Virus record (IMG/VR): IMGVR_UViG_3300044655_001767 | Coordinates: 24,803-88,802 of that record | Length of the DNA: 64,000 bases | DNA from: a virus | Reading direction: 5' to 3' (one strand) | Notes under the pieces: generated by a model | What the model saw: only the letters and a program-made list of their open reading frames with translations | What the model was told of the DNA's origin: nothing | Database searches by the model: none | In this document: positions 43,701-52,845 of the stretch, in pieces | How the letters are laid out: every line of letters begins with the position of its first letter | How positions within the stretch are numbered: position 1 is the stretch's first letter | Made by a program: the position numbers and the translations under genes

Positions 43701-45136
43701 CAGGTACATCAGGAAGTAATGGTACCGACGGTACATCAGGTTCTAGTGGGTCAAATGGTACTGATGGTACATCAGGTTCTAGTGGATCAAATGGTACAGA
43801 TGGTAGTTCAGGTTCTAATGGTACAGATGGTTCATCAGGTTCTAATGGAACAGATGGTTCATCAGGTTCATCAGGTTCTAATGGTACAGACGGATCTTCA
43901 GGTTCATCAGGTTCTAATGGAACAGATGGTTCATCAGGTTCATCAGGTTCATCAGGTTCTAATGGTACAGATGGTTCTTCAGGTTCATCAGGAAGTAATG
44001 GCACCGACGGTTCTTCAGGAACAAGTGGTTCAAATGGTACTGACGGAAGTTCTGGTTCTAACGGAACAGATGGTAGTTCAGGATCAAATGGTACAGATGG
44101 TAGTTCAGGAACTAGTGGTTCTAATGGTACGGACGGTAGCTCAGGTTCTAACGGAACAGATGGTAGTTCAGGAACTAGTGGTTCAAACGGAACAGATGGT
44201 AGTTCAGGAACTAGTGGTTCAAACGGAACAGATGGCACTTCAGGTAGTAATGGTACTGATGGTTCTTCAGGAACAAGTGGTTCAAATGGTACAGATGGTA
44301 CGTCAGGTACATCAGTATCAGTAACAGGTACAAACAACTACATTGGTAAATTTGATTCAACAGGAGCAACAATCACATTAGTAGATTCAAGTATAGTTGA
44401 TAATGGAACAAATGTAACAGTTAATTCAGATTTAGTTGTAACAGGAAAAACAAATATACAAGGTAATACAAGTGTTACAGGAGCGTTCACAGTTGGTTCA
44501 GGTTCATTAACAAGTTTAGGTGGTGATTTATTTGTATCAGGAAACTTACAAGTATTAGGTTCATCAACAAATGTAAGTTTACAATCAAATACAGTAGCAA
44601 TCGGTGATAATATCATATTAGTAAACGCTTACTCACCATTCCAAAGATACGCAGGTATCAGTGGATATGATTCAGGTTCAGCGGATCAATCAGGTTCATT
44701 ATTATGGGATTCTCTTAATAACAAATGGTTAACTGTAAACGGTTCAAATAGTTCAAGTAAAATAGTTGGAACAACTGCAGCAACATTAGGAAGTGAAACA
44801 AGTTTAACAAGTGGAACATTCCCAATCGCATCGGCTGATAATACAATTACTGATAGTTTATTAACTTACTCAGGTACAACATTACAATTCAACACAGATA
44901 AATTCACAGTTGAATCAGCATCAGGAAACACAGTAATAGCGGGTACATTGAAAGTAAGTGGAAATGGTGCAGATGCGGGTACAAACACCTCAACTGTAAC
45001 ATTCAAAAACTCAACTGATGTATTTGGTGAGATTTCAGCAACATCTTCAAGTGTGGCGGTTACATCAATGTTAGGTTATAAAACATCTGACGGAACGTTA
45101 ACCTTCACCGATACAATAGACGGAGGAACGTTCTAA
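40754..45136 (+). CDS. Collagen-like fibre protein 3 (largest)
   Basis: 1,460 residues. N-terminal anchoring domain (MAQIIKHRRGSLEILK) related in type to the start of the protein at 49009; four Gly-X-Y blocks (nt ~41230-41515, ~41950-42240, ~42860-43260, ~43690-44320). Between them are two almost identical DSLFAETSLGSGIW modules of ~130 residues and a third related segment, a clear internal duplication. A beta domain around SGQTKTLVIGSAST and a C-terminal beta part follow. About fifty NGT sequons by eye. Probably the main long fibre. A terminator follows. Confidence 0.8.
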   Translation: MAQIIKHRRGSLEILKNTTARNGELIIATGSINDLSGPFIFIGSPAIGDEGVAGAFKAVSKMYQGANAPTISAGTYGSTLDGTPFYASGENKLYILNNDGAGGNVKLNLVGNIEGNTISGVTITNLTGTTATFGSQVNVSGSLNVTGSLFINGTSYTAATSGTSGSNGTDGTSGSSGSNGTDGSSGTSGSNGTDGSSGSNGTDGSSGSSGSNGTDGSSGSSGSNGTDGSSGSNGTDGSSGSNGTDGSSGTSGDSLFAETSLGSGIWTTTNNVEITGSLTVKTGTISGSFTGDGGGLYNIPASGVTGLELNKIVSGSVSASIQSDGTFRVNGDTYINGILTAKELHIDYVTSSILYTSGSTKFGDTNDDTHQFTGSINILSGSVNITEGDLTINGVSFLAMTSGTSGSNGTDGSSGTSGSNGTDGTSGSSGSNGTDGSSGSNGTDGSSGSNGTDGSSGTSGSNGTDGSSGTSGSNGTDGTSGSSGSNGTDGSSGTSVTVSGTNNTIGKFQTGATTTLVDSSISDDGTTVTISSDVNINGILTAREIHMDYVTSSVLFTSGSNRFGDTLDDTHQFTGSVNITGSISLNGQAIGTGKLDETAFNAYTSSVTSSFAGTASFATSASYAVYAENAVIVSGQTKTLVIGSASTTWSFNHNLGYKYPAVNVFDGSDKVVIPTEIHVIDSNNLKVYFNEAQTGTVIATIGGNGSSGTSGSNGTDGSSGSSGSNGTDGSSGTSGSNGTDGSSGSNGTDGSSGTSGSNGTDGSSGSNGTDGSSGSSGSSGSNGTDGTSGSSGSNGTDGSSGSSGSNGTDGSSGSNGTDGSSGSNGTDGSSGTSGDSLFAETSLGSGIWRTTNNVEITGSLTVKTGTISGSFTGDGGGLYNIPASGVTGLELNKIVSGSVSASIQSDGTFRVNGDTYINGILTAKELHIDYVTSSVLYTSGSTKFGDTPDDNHQFTGSVLVSGSINLVGGDLTINGTSYTAATSGTSGSNGTDGTSGSSGSNGTDGTSGSSGSNGTDGSSGSNGTDGSSGSNGTDGSSGSSGSNGTDGSSGSSGSNGTDGSSGSSGSSGSNGTDGSSGSSGSNGTDGSSGTSGSNGTDGSSGSNGTDGSSGSNGTDGSSGTSGSNGTDGSSGSNGTDGSSGTSGSNGTDGSSGTSGSNGTDGTSGSNGTDGSSGTSGSNGTDGTSGTSVSVTGTNNYIGKFDSTGATITLVDSSIVDNGTNVTVNSDLVVTGKTNIQGNTSVTGAFTVGSGSLTSLGGDLFVSGNLQVLGSSTNVSLQSNTVAIGDNIILVNAYSPFQRYAGISGYDSGSADQSGSLLWDSLNNKWLTVNGSNSSSKIVGTTAATLGSETSLTSGTFPIASADNTITDSLLTYSGTTLQFNTDKFTVESASGNTVIAGTLKVSGNGADAGTNTSTVTFKNSTDVFGEISATSSSVAVTSMLGYKTSDGTLTFTDTIDGGTF

Positions 45137-45155
45137 AAGTAGAATAAAAATTAAC

Positions 45156-45185
45156 AAGGAGGACTCAAAAAGTCCTCCTTTTTTT
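45156..45185 (+). terminator. Rho-independent terminator
   Basis: AAGGAGGACT (45156-45165), loop CAAAA, AGTCCTCCTT (45171-45180), then further Ts. Perfect 10-bp stem. Confidence 0.85.
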
Positions 45186-45206
45186 ATCCATAAAGACAAT
45201 ATAATA

Positions 45207-45214
45207 TATTTATA
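45207..45214 (+). promoter_or_regulatory. TATTTATA late-promoter candidate
   Basis: Exact TATTTATA with six bases between it and ATG 45221, after a terminator; near-leaderless geometry. Confidence 0.55.
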
Positions 45215-45220
45215 GTTTAT

Positions 45221-46915
45221 ATGGGTATATTATTTAATAAAATTAAGATAGTTCCAAACTCAAATGTAACACCAACTCCTACACCAAGTGTAACTCCTAC
45301 AGTTACACCAACAAATACTATTACACCAACTCCTAGTGTTACACCAACGAATACCACAACATCGACACCAACAGTTACACCAACACCTACGGTTACACCA
45401 ACGAGTTCCGTTACGCCAACCAATACAGTTACACCGACACCATCATCAACTCCAAATATAATAACAAATGGATTGGTTATTCAATTAGACGCATATAATA
45501 ATTCAAGTTATCCTGGTACAGGAACAACAGTTTACGATGTAACAAGTGGATATAATCATACATTAATTGGTGCGACTTACACAGTTCTTAATGGTATAAA
45601 ATGTTTTGATTGTACGACAGGGAATAATAGAGTTGATTACAACGCAACAGGACCTACGTTACCAACAACAGGGTACACATATATTACTTGGACAAGATTG
45701 ATGACAAGTAATCCTTCATCGTTTAGAACATTACTTTACACAAAAGGATCTACTAAAATCACACCAATTACTATACCTAATGCATCAAACACATTAGGAT
45801 ATTGGGCAACAGGATTCGTAAGTTCAGGGTATGATGTTTCAGCTTCAAATGGTGTTTGGGTTCAATTTGCGGTAGTTGGAACTAACTCATCTCAAAAATT
45901 CTACATAAATGGTTCACAGGTGGGAAGCACAATCAATGAGGGTTCGGGTGGAAATACACATTGGGGATTGGGTAATAATGATGTTGTTGCTCAACCTTGG
46001 GGACATGTTGCCAACATGTATTTTTACAACAGACAATTAAATCTTGCTGAAATAACGGAACAATACAATTATTTGGCACCAAGATTTGTGGAACCAACTC
46101 CAACACCTACCGTTACACCTACGCCGACGGTTACGAATACTCCTACACCTACCGTTACACCAACGAACACATCAACTGTTACTCCAACACCTACTGTAAC
46201 AACATCGTCAGCAATACAACCTGTGTCAAATTCTTATTTTTATTATGATCCAGGTAATGTTTCAAGTTACGTAAGTGGAACTACATTATATGACTTATCG
46301 GGTAATAATAGAAATGCAACGATAAGTAATAGCCCAACATATACTTCAGGTGTTGGTGGTTATTTCACATTTGATGGTGTAAATGATTATATCACAAGTC
46401 CAAACTCATATAACGCGGGTAATACTGCACATACACTTGAAATATGGATAAGACCAACTGCGGTTGATGATTGTTTATGGTCAGATACGGGAGATCAAAC
46501 TCCAAATTCGGGTTATCATTATGCGGGTGGTCAAATATTTCAAACCGGGCCAGTTCAATCAATAATTTCTAATATATATAATCAAACTAATGGTGTTCAA
46601 AGAGTGGTTAATGGTGCTGCAACATATCTTAATAATTGGATTCAAGTTGTTAAAACATATAGTGGTACCACATTAACAGGTTATATAAACGGCACTGCTG
46701 GTACCCCATCTACAATAAATTGGTATCCACCTTGGGTTCAAATTGCAAATTCATGGTATATGCATTTTGGGGCAATAGATACTACAACATATAATGCGTC
46801 AACTGCCGGTTATTTTGCTGGTCGTTATGGAATAATAAGATTTTATAATAGAGCATTAACATCAACTGAAGTTTTACAAAACTTTAATTCGGATAAAACA
46901 AAATACGGATTATAA
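45221..46915 (+). CDS. Adhesin with two LamG-like domains on Pro-Thr linkers
   Basis: 564 residues: a short N-terminus, a Pro-Thr/Val-Thr linker (nt ~45270-45450), a LamG/concanavalin-like domain (residues ~85-285; WGLGNNDVVAQPWGHVANMYFYNRQL), a second linker (nt ~46095-46205), and a second LamG domain (to the C-terminus; YDPGNVSSYV, FDGVNDYITSP, RYGIIRFYNRAL). The FDGxNDYI and FYNRxLxxxE patterns are typical of LamG_3-type jelly rolls. A carbohydrate-binding receptor or decoration protein on the virion is likely. Confidence 0.75.
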   Translation: MGILFNKIKIVPNSNVTPTPTPSVTPTVTPTNTITPTPSVTPTNTTTSTPTVTPTPTVTPTSSVTPTNTVTPTPSSTPNIITNGLVIQLDAYNNSSYPGTGTTVYDVTSGYNHTLIGATYTVLNGIKCFDCTTGNNRVDYNATGPTLPTTGYTYITWTRLMTSNPSSFRTLLYTKGSTKITPITIPNASNTLGYWATGFVSSGYDVSASNGVWVQFAVVGTNSSQKFYINGSQVGSTINEGSGGNTHWGLGNNDVVAQPWGHVANMYFYNRQLNLAEITEQYNYLAPRFVEPTPTPTVTPTPTVTNTPTPTVTPTNTSTVTPTPTVTTSSAIQPVSNSYFYYDPGNVSSYVSGTTLYDLSGNNRNATISNSPTYTSGVGGYFTFDGVNDYITSPNSYNAGNTAHTLEIWIRPTAVDDCLWSDTGDQTPNSGYHYAGGQIFQTGPVQSIISNIYNQTNGVQRVVNGAATYLNNWIQVVKTYSGTTLTGYINGTAGTPSTINWYPPWVQIANSWYMHFGAIDTTTYNASTAGYFAGRYGIIRFYNRALTSTEVLQNFNSDKTKYGL

Positions 46916-46925
46916 AAAATAAAAG

Positions 46926-46933
46926 TATTTATA
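46926..46933 (+). promoter_or_regulatory. TATTTATA late-promoter candidate
   Basis: Exact TATTTATA with seven bases before ATG 46941. Confidence 0.5.
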
Positions 46934-46940
46934 TAACATA

Positions 46941-48881
46941 ATGGCAACAACAAGACCCTTCGCATACAACACAGGATCCACCATAGATGGAACAACACAA
47001 ATTGGAAACATCGCAATAGGTGTTTCAGAACAAGATTATTCACAAAATCCAGGTGGGGTTAAATGGTGGATGGGACCTGATGAAGAGTTAGGTTATGTTA
47101 TTGCCAACCAAGTACCAACGGGAAATCATCCAACACCGACAGATGAGGATTCATATATTAATTTCTGGAGATCAACAGATTTAACAGAACAATCTTTATT
47201 AGAGTTATTAAACGTTTTACCAATAACAGATGGTTTAGAACCATTTACAAATGCAACTGATGCTAAAACTTGGTTAAATGATAATGGTCATTTCACATCA
47301 TATGGTGAAGGTGCACCACCTCCAACCCCAACACCAACTATTACACCAACTGCAACAGTCACACCAACTCCAACATCTAGTGAAATAATTCCTGATACAC
47401 CTACACCAACACCTACCAATACTACAACACCAACACCAACTAATACTCCAACAGAAACACCTACGAATACACCAACTCCAACTCCAACTGATTCGAGTTC
47501 AATAACTACATACACAATTTCAGGATGTACTAATCTAAATGTTTTAGTTGTCGATTTAGGACCAGGATTTATAGTTCTTGGAGATGTAAACTATTACACA
47601 TTCACAGGAGCAACACCAAGTGGGTGTTATTCAGTCATTGGTAAGATAAATGCTCCGATAGACGACGCGTTTACCACATCATTTGGAACTGGTGGATGTA
47701 ATGATTGTGAGAGTACTTATATAACTCCAACCCCAACTCCTACGAATACCGAAACTCCTACTCCTACTCCTACAGAAACTGAAGTATTAACACCAACTCC
47801 TACGAATACCGAAACTCCTACTCCTACTCCAACAAATACACCAACAAATACGGTAACACCAAGTATCACACCAACTAACACACCTACCAATACACCAACA
47901 CCAACAATAACACCGACAGCAACATCAATGACGACTAATGTAATTGTTGCTGCGGGTGCTGTAAACGTATTAAGTTATTCATATGATGGTGGTGATAATT
48001 GGACAAATTCATCTAATGGTGCCACATTTATAACCCAACCGGCACTTGCCGTTGCAACTGATGGAAATATATTTGTTGCAGGAGGAACTGCAGGTGGAGG
48101 TAATTCAAATGCTTTACTTTGGTCTTCTGATGGAAATACATGGTCGGGATCAACAAATGGTTCATCCATGTTTACAACAAATGTTAGAGGTATAGGATAT
48201 GGAGGAGATAAATGGGTTGCGGTCGGTATTTCATCAGGCGCCGCCAAATTTGCATATTCAACAGATGGTATAACTTGGACAGCGGCATCAAATTCGAATG
48301 TAATTGGTAGTGTACCAAATACTGTGGCATATAATGGAAGTAGATGGGTTGCGGTAGGTTCATCACCTGCTGGTGGTACTGGAAATAGAACAACAATAGC
48401 ATATTCAGATGATGGTATATCTTGGACGGCATCCGCAAACAGTGGTACAATATTTACAGGATCATGTAATAATGTAGTTTGGGGTGGTGATAAATGGGTT
48501 GCAGTTGGTACAGGTGCAAATAGAATCGCATATTCATCAGACGGCATAACATGGACAGGTTCAACAAGTGGAAATAGCAGAATCTCAGGTACTGGTTATG
48601 GTATATCATATAATGGTTCACAATGGGTTGCCGCAGGACAAGGTACAAACGCATTGGCATATTCATCTGATGGTATAACATGGTCGGGATCTACAAACGG
48701 AAACACAATATTCTCATTCTCGGCGTTAAGTGTAACTTGGGCCGGTACTAAATGGGTTGCGGGCGGTGTAGGAGGACCAAATCAATTGGCAACATCAACC
48801 GACGGTTTAACTTGGTCAGCAACAACAAATGGTAATACCATAATGAACAATAGAGTTAACTCAATAGCCGCAAAATATTAA
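46941..48881 (+). CDS. Adhesin with seven Asp-box repeats (beta-propeller) on Pro-Thr linkers
   Basis: 646 residues. N-terminal ~125-residue anchoring domain; Pro-Thr linker; a small Cys-containing domain ([18 protein letters not shown] to GGCNDCEST); a second linker; then seven Asp-box-like repeats (SxDGxxW: YDGGDNW, SDGNTW, TDGITW, DDGISW, SDGITW twice, TDGLTW), each about 43-50 residues apart with alternating KWVAVG strands. Seven copies suit a seven-bladed BNR/YCF48-type propeller, as in sialidase-like folds. Catalytic residues of sialidases are not evident, so glycan or protein binding is more likely than hydrolysis. Confidence 0.72.
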   Translation: MATTRPFAYNTGSTIDGTTQIGNIAIGVSEQDYSQNPGGVKWWMGPDEELGYVIANQVPTGNHPTPTDEDSYINFWRSTDLTEQSLLELLNVLPITDGLEPFTNATDAKTWLNDNGHFTSYGEGAPPPTPTPTITPTATVTPTPTSSEIIPDTPTPTPTNTTTPTPTNTPTETPTNTPTPTPTDSSSITTYTISGCTNLNVLVVDLGPGFIVLGDVNYYTFTGATPSGCYSVIGKINAPIDDAFTTSFGTGGCNDCESTYITPTPTPTNTETPTPTPTETEVLTPTPTNTETPTPTPTNTPTNTVTPSITPTNTPTNTPTPTITPTATSMTTNVIVAAGAVNVLSYSYDGGDNWTNSSNGATFITQPALAVATDGNIFVAGGTAGGGNSNALLWSSDGNTWSGSTNGSSMFTTNVRGIGYGGDKWVAVGISSGAAKFAYSTDGITWTAASNSNVIGSVPNTVAYNGSRWVAVGSSPAGGTGNRTTIAYSDDGISWTASANSGTIFTGSCNNVVWGGDKWVAVGTGANRIAYSSDGITWTGSTSGNSRISGTGYGISYNGSQWVAAGQGTNALAYSSDGITWSGSTNGNTIFSFSALSVTWAGTKWVAGGVGGPNQLATSTDGLTWSATTNGNTIMNNRVNSIAAKY

Positions 48882-48899
48882 CAATAAATAAAAACATTC

Positions 48900-48928
48900 A
48901 AGGAGACCGTAAAAAAGTCTCCTTTTTT
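48900..48928 (+). terminator. Rho-independent terminator
   Basis: AAGGAGAC (48900-48907), 9-base loop, GTCTCCTT (48917-48924), then Ts. Confidence 0.8.
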
Positions 48929-48940
48929 ATTTATTAAATG

Positions 48941-48948
48941 TATTTATA
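48941..48948 (+). promoter_or_regulatory. TATTTATA late-promoter candidate
   Basis: Exact TATTTATA followed by ATAAG, unusually far (68 bases from motif start) from ATG 49009, leaving room for the structured leader described at 48953-48987. Confidence 0.5.
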
Positions 48949-48952
48949 ATAA

Positions 48953-48987
48953 GACCTACATAGGTCGTTAACCGTGATATATATCAC
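48953..48987 (+). promoter_or_regulatory. Two palindromes in the leader of the S74 fibre gene
   Basis: GACCTA-CA-TAGGTC (48953-48966) and the perfect 14-base palindrome GTGATATATATCAC (48974-48987) lie between the promoter motif and ATG 49009. They could form mRNA hairpins or bind a dimeric regulator. This is the only long leader in the late region. Confidence 0.35.
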
Positions 48988-49008
48988 AAGGATTTAGAAC
49001 ACATATAT

Positions 49009-52000
49009 ATGAGTCAAATAGTAAAACTACGTAGAAGTTCCACTGGTGGGAATAGGCCTACCAATTCCCAATTACAATTAGGAGAATTAGCAATAAACAC
49101 AACCGATGGTAAATTATATTTTGCCAAATCAGGATCATTATCAGCCTCAATAGAGGAAGTTTTAACTACAAATACTCAAAACACAGGTTCATTAAATCTA
49201 AGTGGAAGTTTCAATTTACTTGGAACAGAAAATATTACGGGTTCATTAAATGTTACAGGTTCTTTAAAAGTTTTAGGTAACACATCATTAACATCATTAG
49301 TCGTTTCGGGTTCTGACCCTGTTGCAAATGTTCAAGCATTCGTACCTGATAGTTCAGTTTACAATCCTGCAAGTTTCAACACTCCAGATAGAGTTGCTGC
49401 AGGTATTCGTTTTAATTGGAGCGGTGAGAATTGGACGATAGGTGCTGCAAGAGGTGCAACAACCGATGTTGATGGTTTAGTTTTCAGTAGAAATGGTAAC
49501 AGACAAATGTTACTTGATGAGAATAATAATTTAGTTCTATCAGGTTCAATTAATTTAACAGGTTCATTTAATATAAACGGAACTGAATATACCTCAACTA
49601 CAAGTGGTACATCAGGAAGTAACGGAACCAACGGTTCTTCAGGAACTAGTGGTAGTAATGGTACAAATGGTTCATCAGGATCTTCTGGAACATCAGGGTC
49701 AAATGGAACCAACGGTTCATCAGGAACTTCAGGCTCTAACGGAACGAATGGTTCTTCAGGTTCTAACGGAACTAACGGTTCATCAGGTTCTAATGGAACA
49801 GACGGGTCTTCAGGAACTAGTGGTAGTAATGGAACAAACGGTAGTTCTGGAACTAGTGGGTCTAACGGAACCAACGGTTCATCAGGAACATCAGGAGATA
49901 GTTTATTTGCTTTAACAGGTTCAGTTTGGGAAACCACAAATAACGCAAAAGTAAATGGTGATTTAACAATTACAGGAACACTTACAGCAAAAGAAATTCA
50001 CACAGCATTAGTTACATCTTCGGTATTGTATGAATCAGGTTCTACCGCATTTGGTAATACATTTGACGATAATCACAATTTTACTGGATCAGTAAAGATT
50101 ACTGGATCATTATATGTTAATGGTGCAGTTGTGGGTACAGGTAAGTTAGACGAAACGGCATTTAACACATATACAGGTTCAAATACATCTACATTTGCAG
50201 GAACATCATCATTTGCAACATACGCCTTAACCGCCTCATATGTTGAAAATCCATTTATTGTTTCAGGTTCAACAATGAAGACAACAGTTACAGTTGCGGC
50301 AACCACATGGTCATTAAATCATGGTATGAATGAAAGATACCCATCAATTACAGTATTTGATAGTGATGGTTATGTTGTTATACCAACAGGAATTAGAGCG
50401 ATAGATTCTAATAATATTGAAGTATATTTTTCAATTGCACAAACAGGTACAGTGATTGCCACATTAGGTGGTGTCGGTGCAACAGGTGCTAGTGGTATTG
50501 GTGGTTATACAGAAACATACACATCGGCAACAACATGGTCTGTTGCTCACAATTTAGACATTGATTATCCAGGTGTAACAGTTTGGGATAGTAATAGAAA
50601 AGTTATAATCCCAAGTGAGATAACATCAATAGATTCAAACAATTTACAAATAACATTCCCAATTGCACAAGCGGGTGAAGTTCATATAGTTAGAGGTGGA
50701 CATCAAGTAGAAGGTGCTCAAGATTTATCTGCTGTTGGGACAATAACACCATCAGCAAATGGTCTATATAATTTAGGTAGTTCATTAAAACAATTTAATA
50801 ACGTTTATATTTCAGGTAGTCTATTAGTTAATGGAACACCACTCACAGGTGGATCAAGTACATCAGGTTTAGCAACTACAGGATCAAACACATTTAAAGG
50901 AGACCAAACATTTAGTGGATCATTAATACCTTTTGGTAGTGGGTCATATGATTTAGGTACGGTAACGAATCCGTTTAGACACTTATACTTATCAAGTGCA
51001 TCTTTATACATTGACGGACAAAAAGTATTAGGTTCGACAAATCAAGAATTACAGATTACAACCGACAACGGTCAATCAATTAAAATTTTAGAACAAGGTA
51101 CAGATACAATTACATTTCAAACAGCGGATGGAGATATCCAATTGAAATCATCTGGCGGAGGTAATATATTAATTGACCCAACGACAGGTTCGGTTGACAT
51201 TAGAGGAAATGTTATAGTTCAAGACGGATTTAAAATATTAAGTTCAGGTGGTAATAGTGTTGTTTTTGCTGATGATATTATAGTATCAGGTTCAGCAAAT
51301 TTCACAAACGGAATTACTGTTAATGGTACAACATTTAGTTCAATGACATCAGGAACATCAGGTTCTAATGGAACCAACGGTTCTTCGGGGACAAGTGGAA
51401 GTAACGGATCATCAGGGTCTAACGGCACAAACGGAACTAGTGGAACAAATGGTACATCAGGTAGTAATGGAACAAATGGTACATCAGGTAGTAATGGAAC
51501 AAATGGTACATCAGGTAGTAATGGAACAAACGGTAGTTCAGGTTCAAGTGGTTCTAACGGAACAAATGGTAGTTCAGGTTCTAACGGAACAAATGGTTCT
51601 TCAGGAACTTCAGTTACAGTTTCTGGTACTGACAATGTTTTGGGTAAGTTCTCGTCTAACAGTATGGTTAATTCAAACATAACCGATAATGCTTCATTAG
51701 TTAATATTAATTCAAACACAACAATTACTGGTTCATTAACAATTACACAAAACTTAAATGTTTTAGGGTCATCATCAATAATTTATGTGACAGCGTCTCA
51801 ACTAAGAGTAAATGACAATGTCATTACGGTTAACGCTTCATCTCCTGGTGTAAGATTTGCTGGTTTGTCAGTGTTAGATAGTGGTTCATCACCATTAGTT
51901 TCAGGTTCATTCTTATTTGACTCATTAAACAATCAGTTTGTTTATGTTCACACAAATCAATCAACCGTAACGTCTTCGGTAGTTATGGTAGGTGCTCAAA

Positions 52001-52845
52001 CTTACAATAGTTTAGGAAATGAGATTTTACCAACAACTAATAGAGTATTAAAATCATTAGGTCAAGAACATCTTGGTGATAGTAATATTTCAGATGACGG
52101 TACAACTGTTAAAATTAGTACAAATACAGAAGTTACAGGTTCATTAAGTGTAACAAGTTTAAATATTAACGGAACATCATATACTGCGGCAACATCAGGA
52201 ACTTCAGGTTCTAACGGTACAAATGGTTCTTCAGGAACTAGTGGTAGTAACGGTACAAATGGTAGTTCAGGTTCTAATGGAACTAATGGTAGTTCAGGTT
52301 CATCAGGTTCTAATGGAACGAATGGTACTTCGGGTTCTAACGGAACGAACGGTAGTTCAGGAACAAGTGGTAGTAATGGAACCAACGGTTCATCAGGTTC
52401 TAGTGGTACAACAACAATCACAAATGCGGTAGATAATAGAGTAATGACAAGTGTCGGTGGTGTTACGTTAAATGCGGAAGCGAATTTAACATTTGATGGT
52501 TCAACATTAACGGTAACAGGTGCAGTATCAACAACCGGTAACTTAACAGTAGGTGGAACATTAACAGAAAACTCATCAGTAAGATATAAGGATAACATTG
52601 AAACTTTAAAATATGGTTTAGATAATGTTCTTAAAATGAGAGGTGTTTCATACATTAAAAAAGATACAGGTGTTAAAGAGATTGGTTTAATAGCGGAAGA
52701 GTTAAATGAAATTGCACCTGAATTGGTAAATAAAAATGAAGAAGGATTACCTGATTCCGTTTCTTACGGTAGAGTAGTTTCATATTTGATTGAAGCAATA
52801 AAAGATTTAAAGAAAGAAATTGAAGAACTTAAATCAAATAAATAA
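49009..52845 (+). CDS. Collagen-like fibre protein 4 with S74 intramolecular chaperone
   Basis: 1,278 residues. N-terminal fibre-anchoring segment (PTNSQLQLGELAINTTDGKL); Gly-X-Y blocks at nt ~49600-49905, ~51350-51625 and ~52195-52410, here with NGTNGSSG rather than NGTDGSSG units; beta domains between them (two WSxxHNL-type segments; GSYDLGTVTNPFRHLYLSSA). The C-terminus from ~1189 (SSVRYKDNIETL; KEIGLIAEELNEIAPELV; LIEAIKDLKKEIEELK) is a peptidase_S74/endosialidase-type chaperone that trimerises the fibre and cuts itself off, predicted near Ser1189/Ser1190. The stop overlaps the next ATG. Confidence 0.85.
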   Translation: MSQIVKLRRSSTGGNRPTNSQLQLGELAINTTDGKLYFAKSGSLSASIEEVLTTNTQNTGSLNLSGSFNLLGTENITGSLNVTGSLKVLGNTSLTSLVVSGSDPVANVQAFVPDSSVYNPASFNTPDRVAAGIRFNWSGENWTIGAARGATTDVDGLVFSRNGNRQMLLDENNNLVLSGSINLTGSFNINGTEYTSTTSGTSGSNGTNGSSGTSGSNGTNGSSGSSGTSGSNGTNGSSGTSGSNGTNGSSGSNGTNGSSGSNGTDGSSGTSGSNGTNGSSGTSGSNGTNGSSGTSGDSLFALTGSVWETTNNAKVNGDLTITGTLTAKEIHTALVTSSVLYESGSTAFGNTFDDNHNFTGSVKITGSLYVNGAVVGTGKLDETAFNTYTGSNTSTFAGTSSFATYALTASYVENPFIVSGSTMKTTVTVAATTWSLNHGMNERYPSITVFDSDGYVVIPTGIRAIDSNNIEVYFSIAQTGTVIATLGGVGATGASGIGGYTETYTSATTWSVAHNLDIDYPGVTVWDSNRKVIIPSEITSIDSNNLQITFPIAQAGEVHIVRGGHQVEGAQDLSAVGTITPSANGLYNLGSSLKQFNNVYISGSLLVNGTPLTGGSSTSGLATTGSNTFKGDQTFSGSLIPFGSGSYDLGTVTNPFRHLYLSSASLYIDGQKVLGSTNQELQITTDNGQSIKILEQGTDTITFQTADGDIQLKSSGGGNILIDPTTGSVDIRGNVIVQDGFKILSSGGNSVVFADDIIVSGSANFTNGITVNGTTFSSMTSGTSGSNGTNGSSGTSGSNGSSGSNGTNGTSGTNGTSGSNGTNGTSGSNGTNGTSGSNGTNGSSGSSGSNGTNGSSGSNGTNGSSGTSVTVSGTDNVLGKFSSNSMVNSNITDNASLVNINSNTTITGSLTITQNLNVLGSSSIIYVTASQLRVNDNVITVNASSPGVRFAGLSVLDSGSSPLVSGSFLFDSLNNQFVYVHTNQSTVTSSVVMVGAQTYNSLGNEILPTTNRVLKSLGQEHLGDSNISDDGTTVKISTNTEVTGSLSVTSLNINGTSYTAATSGTSGSNGTNGSSGTSGSNGTNGSSGSNGTNGSSGSSGSNGTNGTSGSNGTNGSSGTSGSNGTNGSSGSSGTTTITNAVDNRVMTSVGGVTLNAEANLTFDGSTLTVTGAVSTTGNLTVGGTLTENSSVRYKDNIETLKYGLDNVLKMRGVSYIKKDTGVKEIGLIAEELNEIAPELVNKNEEGLPDSVSYGRVVSYLIEAIKDLKKEIEELKSNK

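Noticed and set aside
41230-44320. CRISPR array or satellite DNA
   Set aside because: The repeats are in frame, vary synonymously and have no spacer structure; they encode collagen-like protein.
5040-48948. Identity of TATTTATA with the T4 late promoter
   Set aside because: The T4 box is TATAAATA on the coding strand; here its reverse complement is on the coding strand, and the phage has an RpoD-like rather than gp55-like sigma in this window.
34514-52655. Many long minus-strand frames encoding Pro-Glu-Val repeats and plus-strand Val/Leu/Gln repeats
   Set aside because: All are shadows of the Gly-X-Y repeat coding sequence, where a 9-base periodicity keeps alternative frames open.
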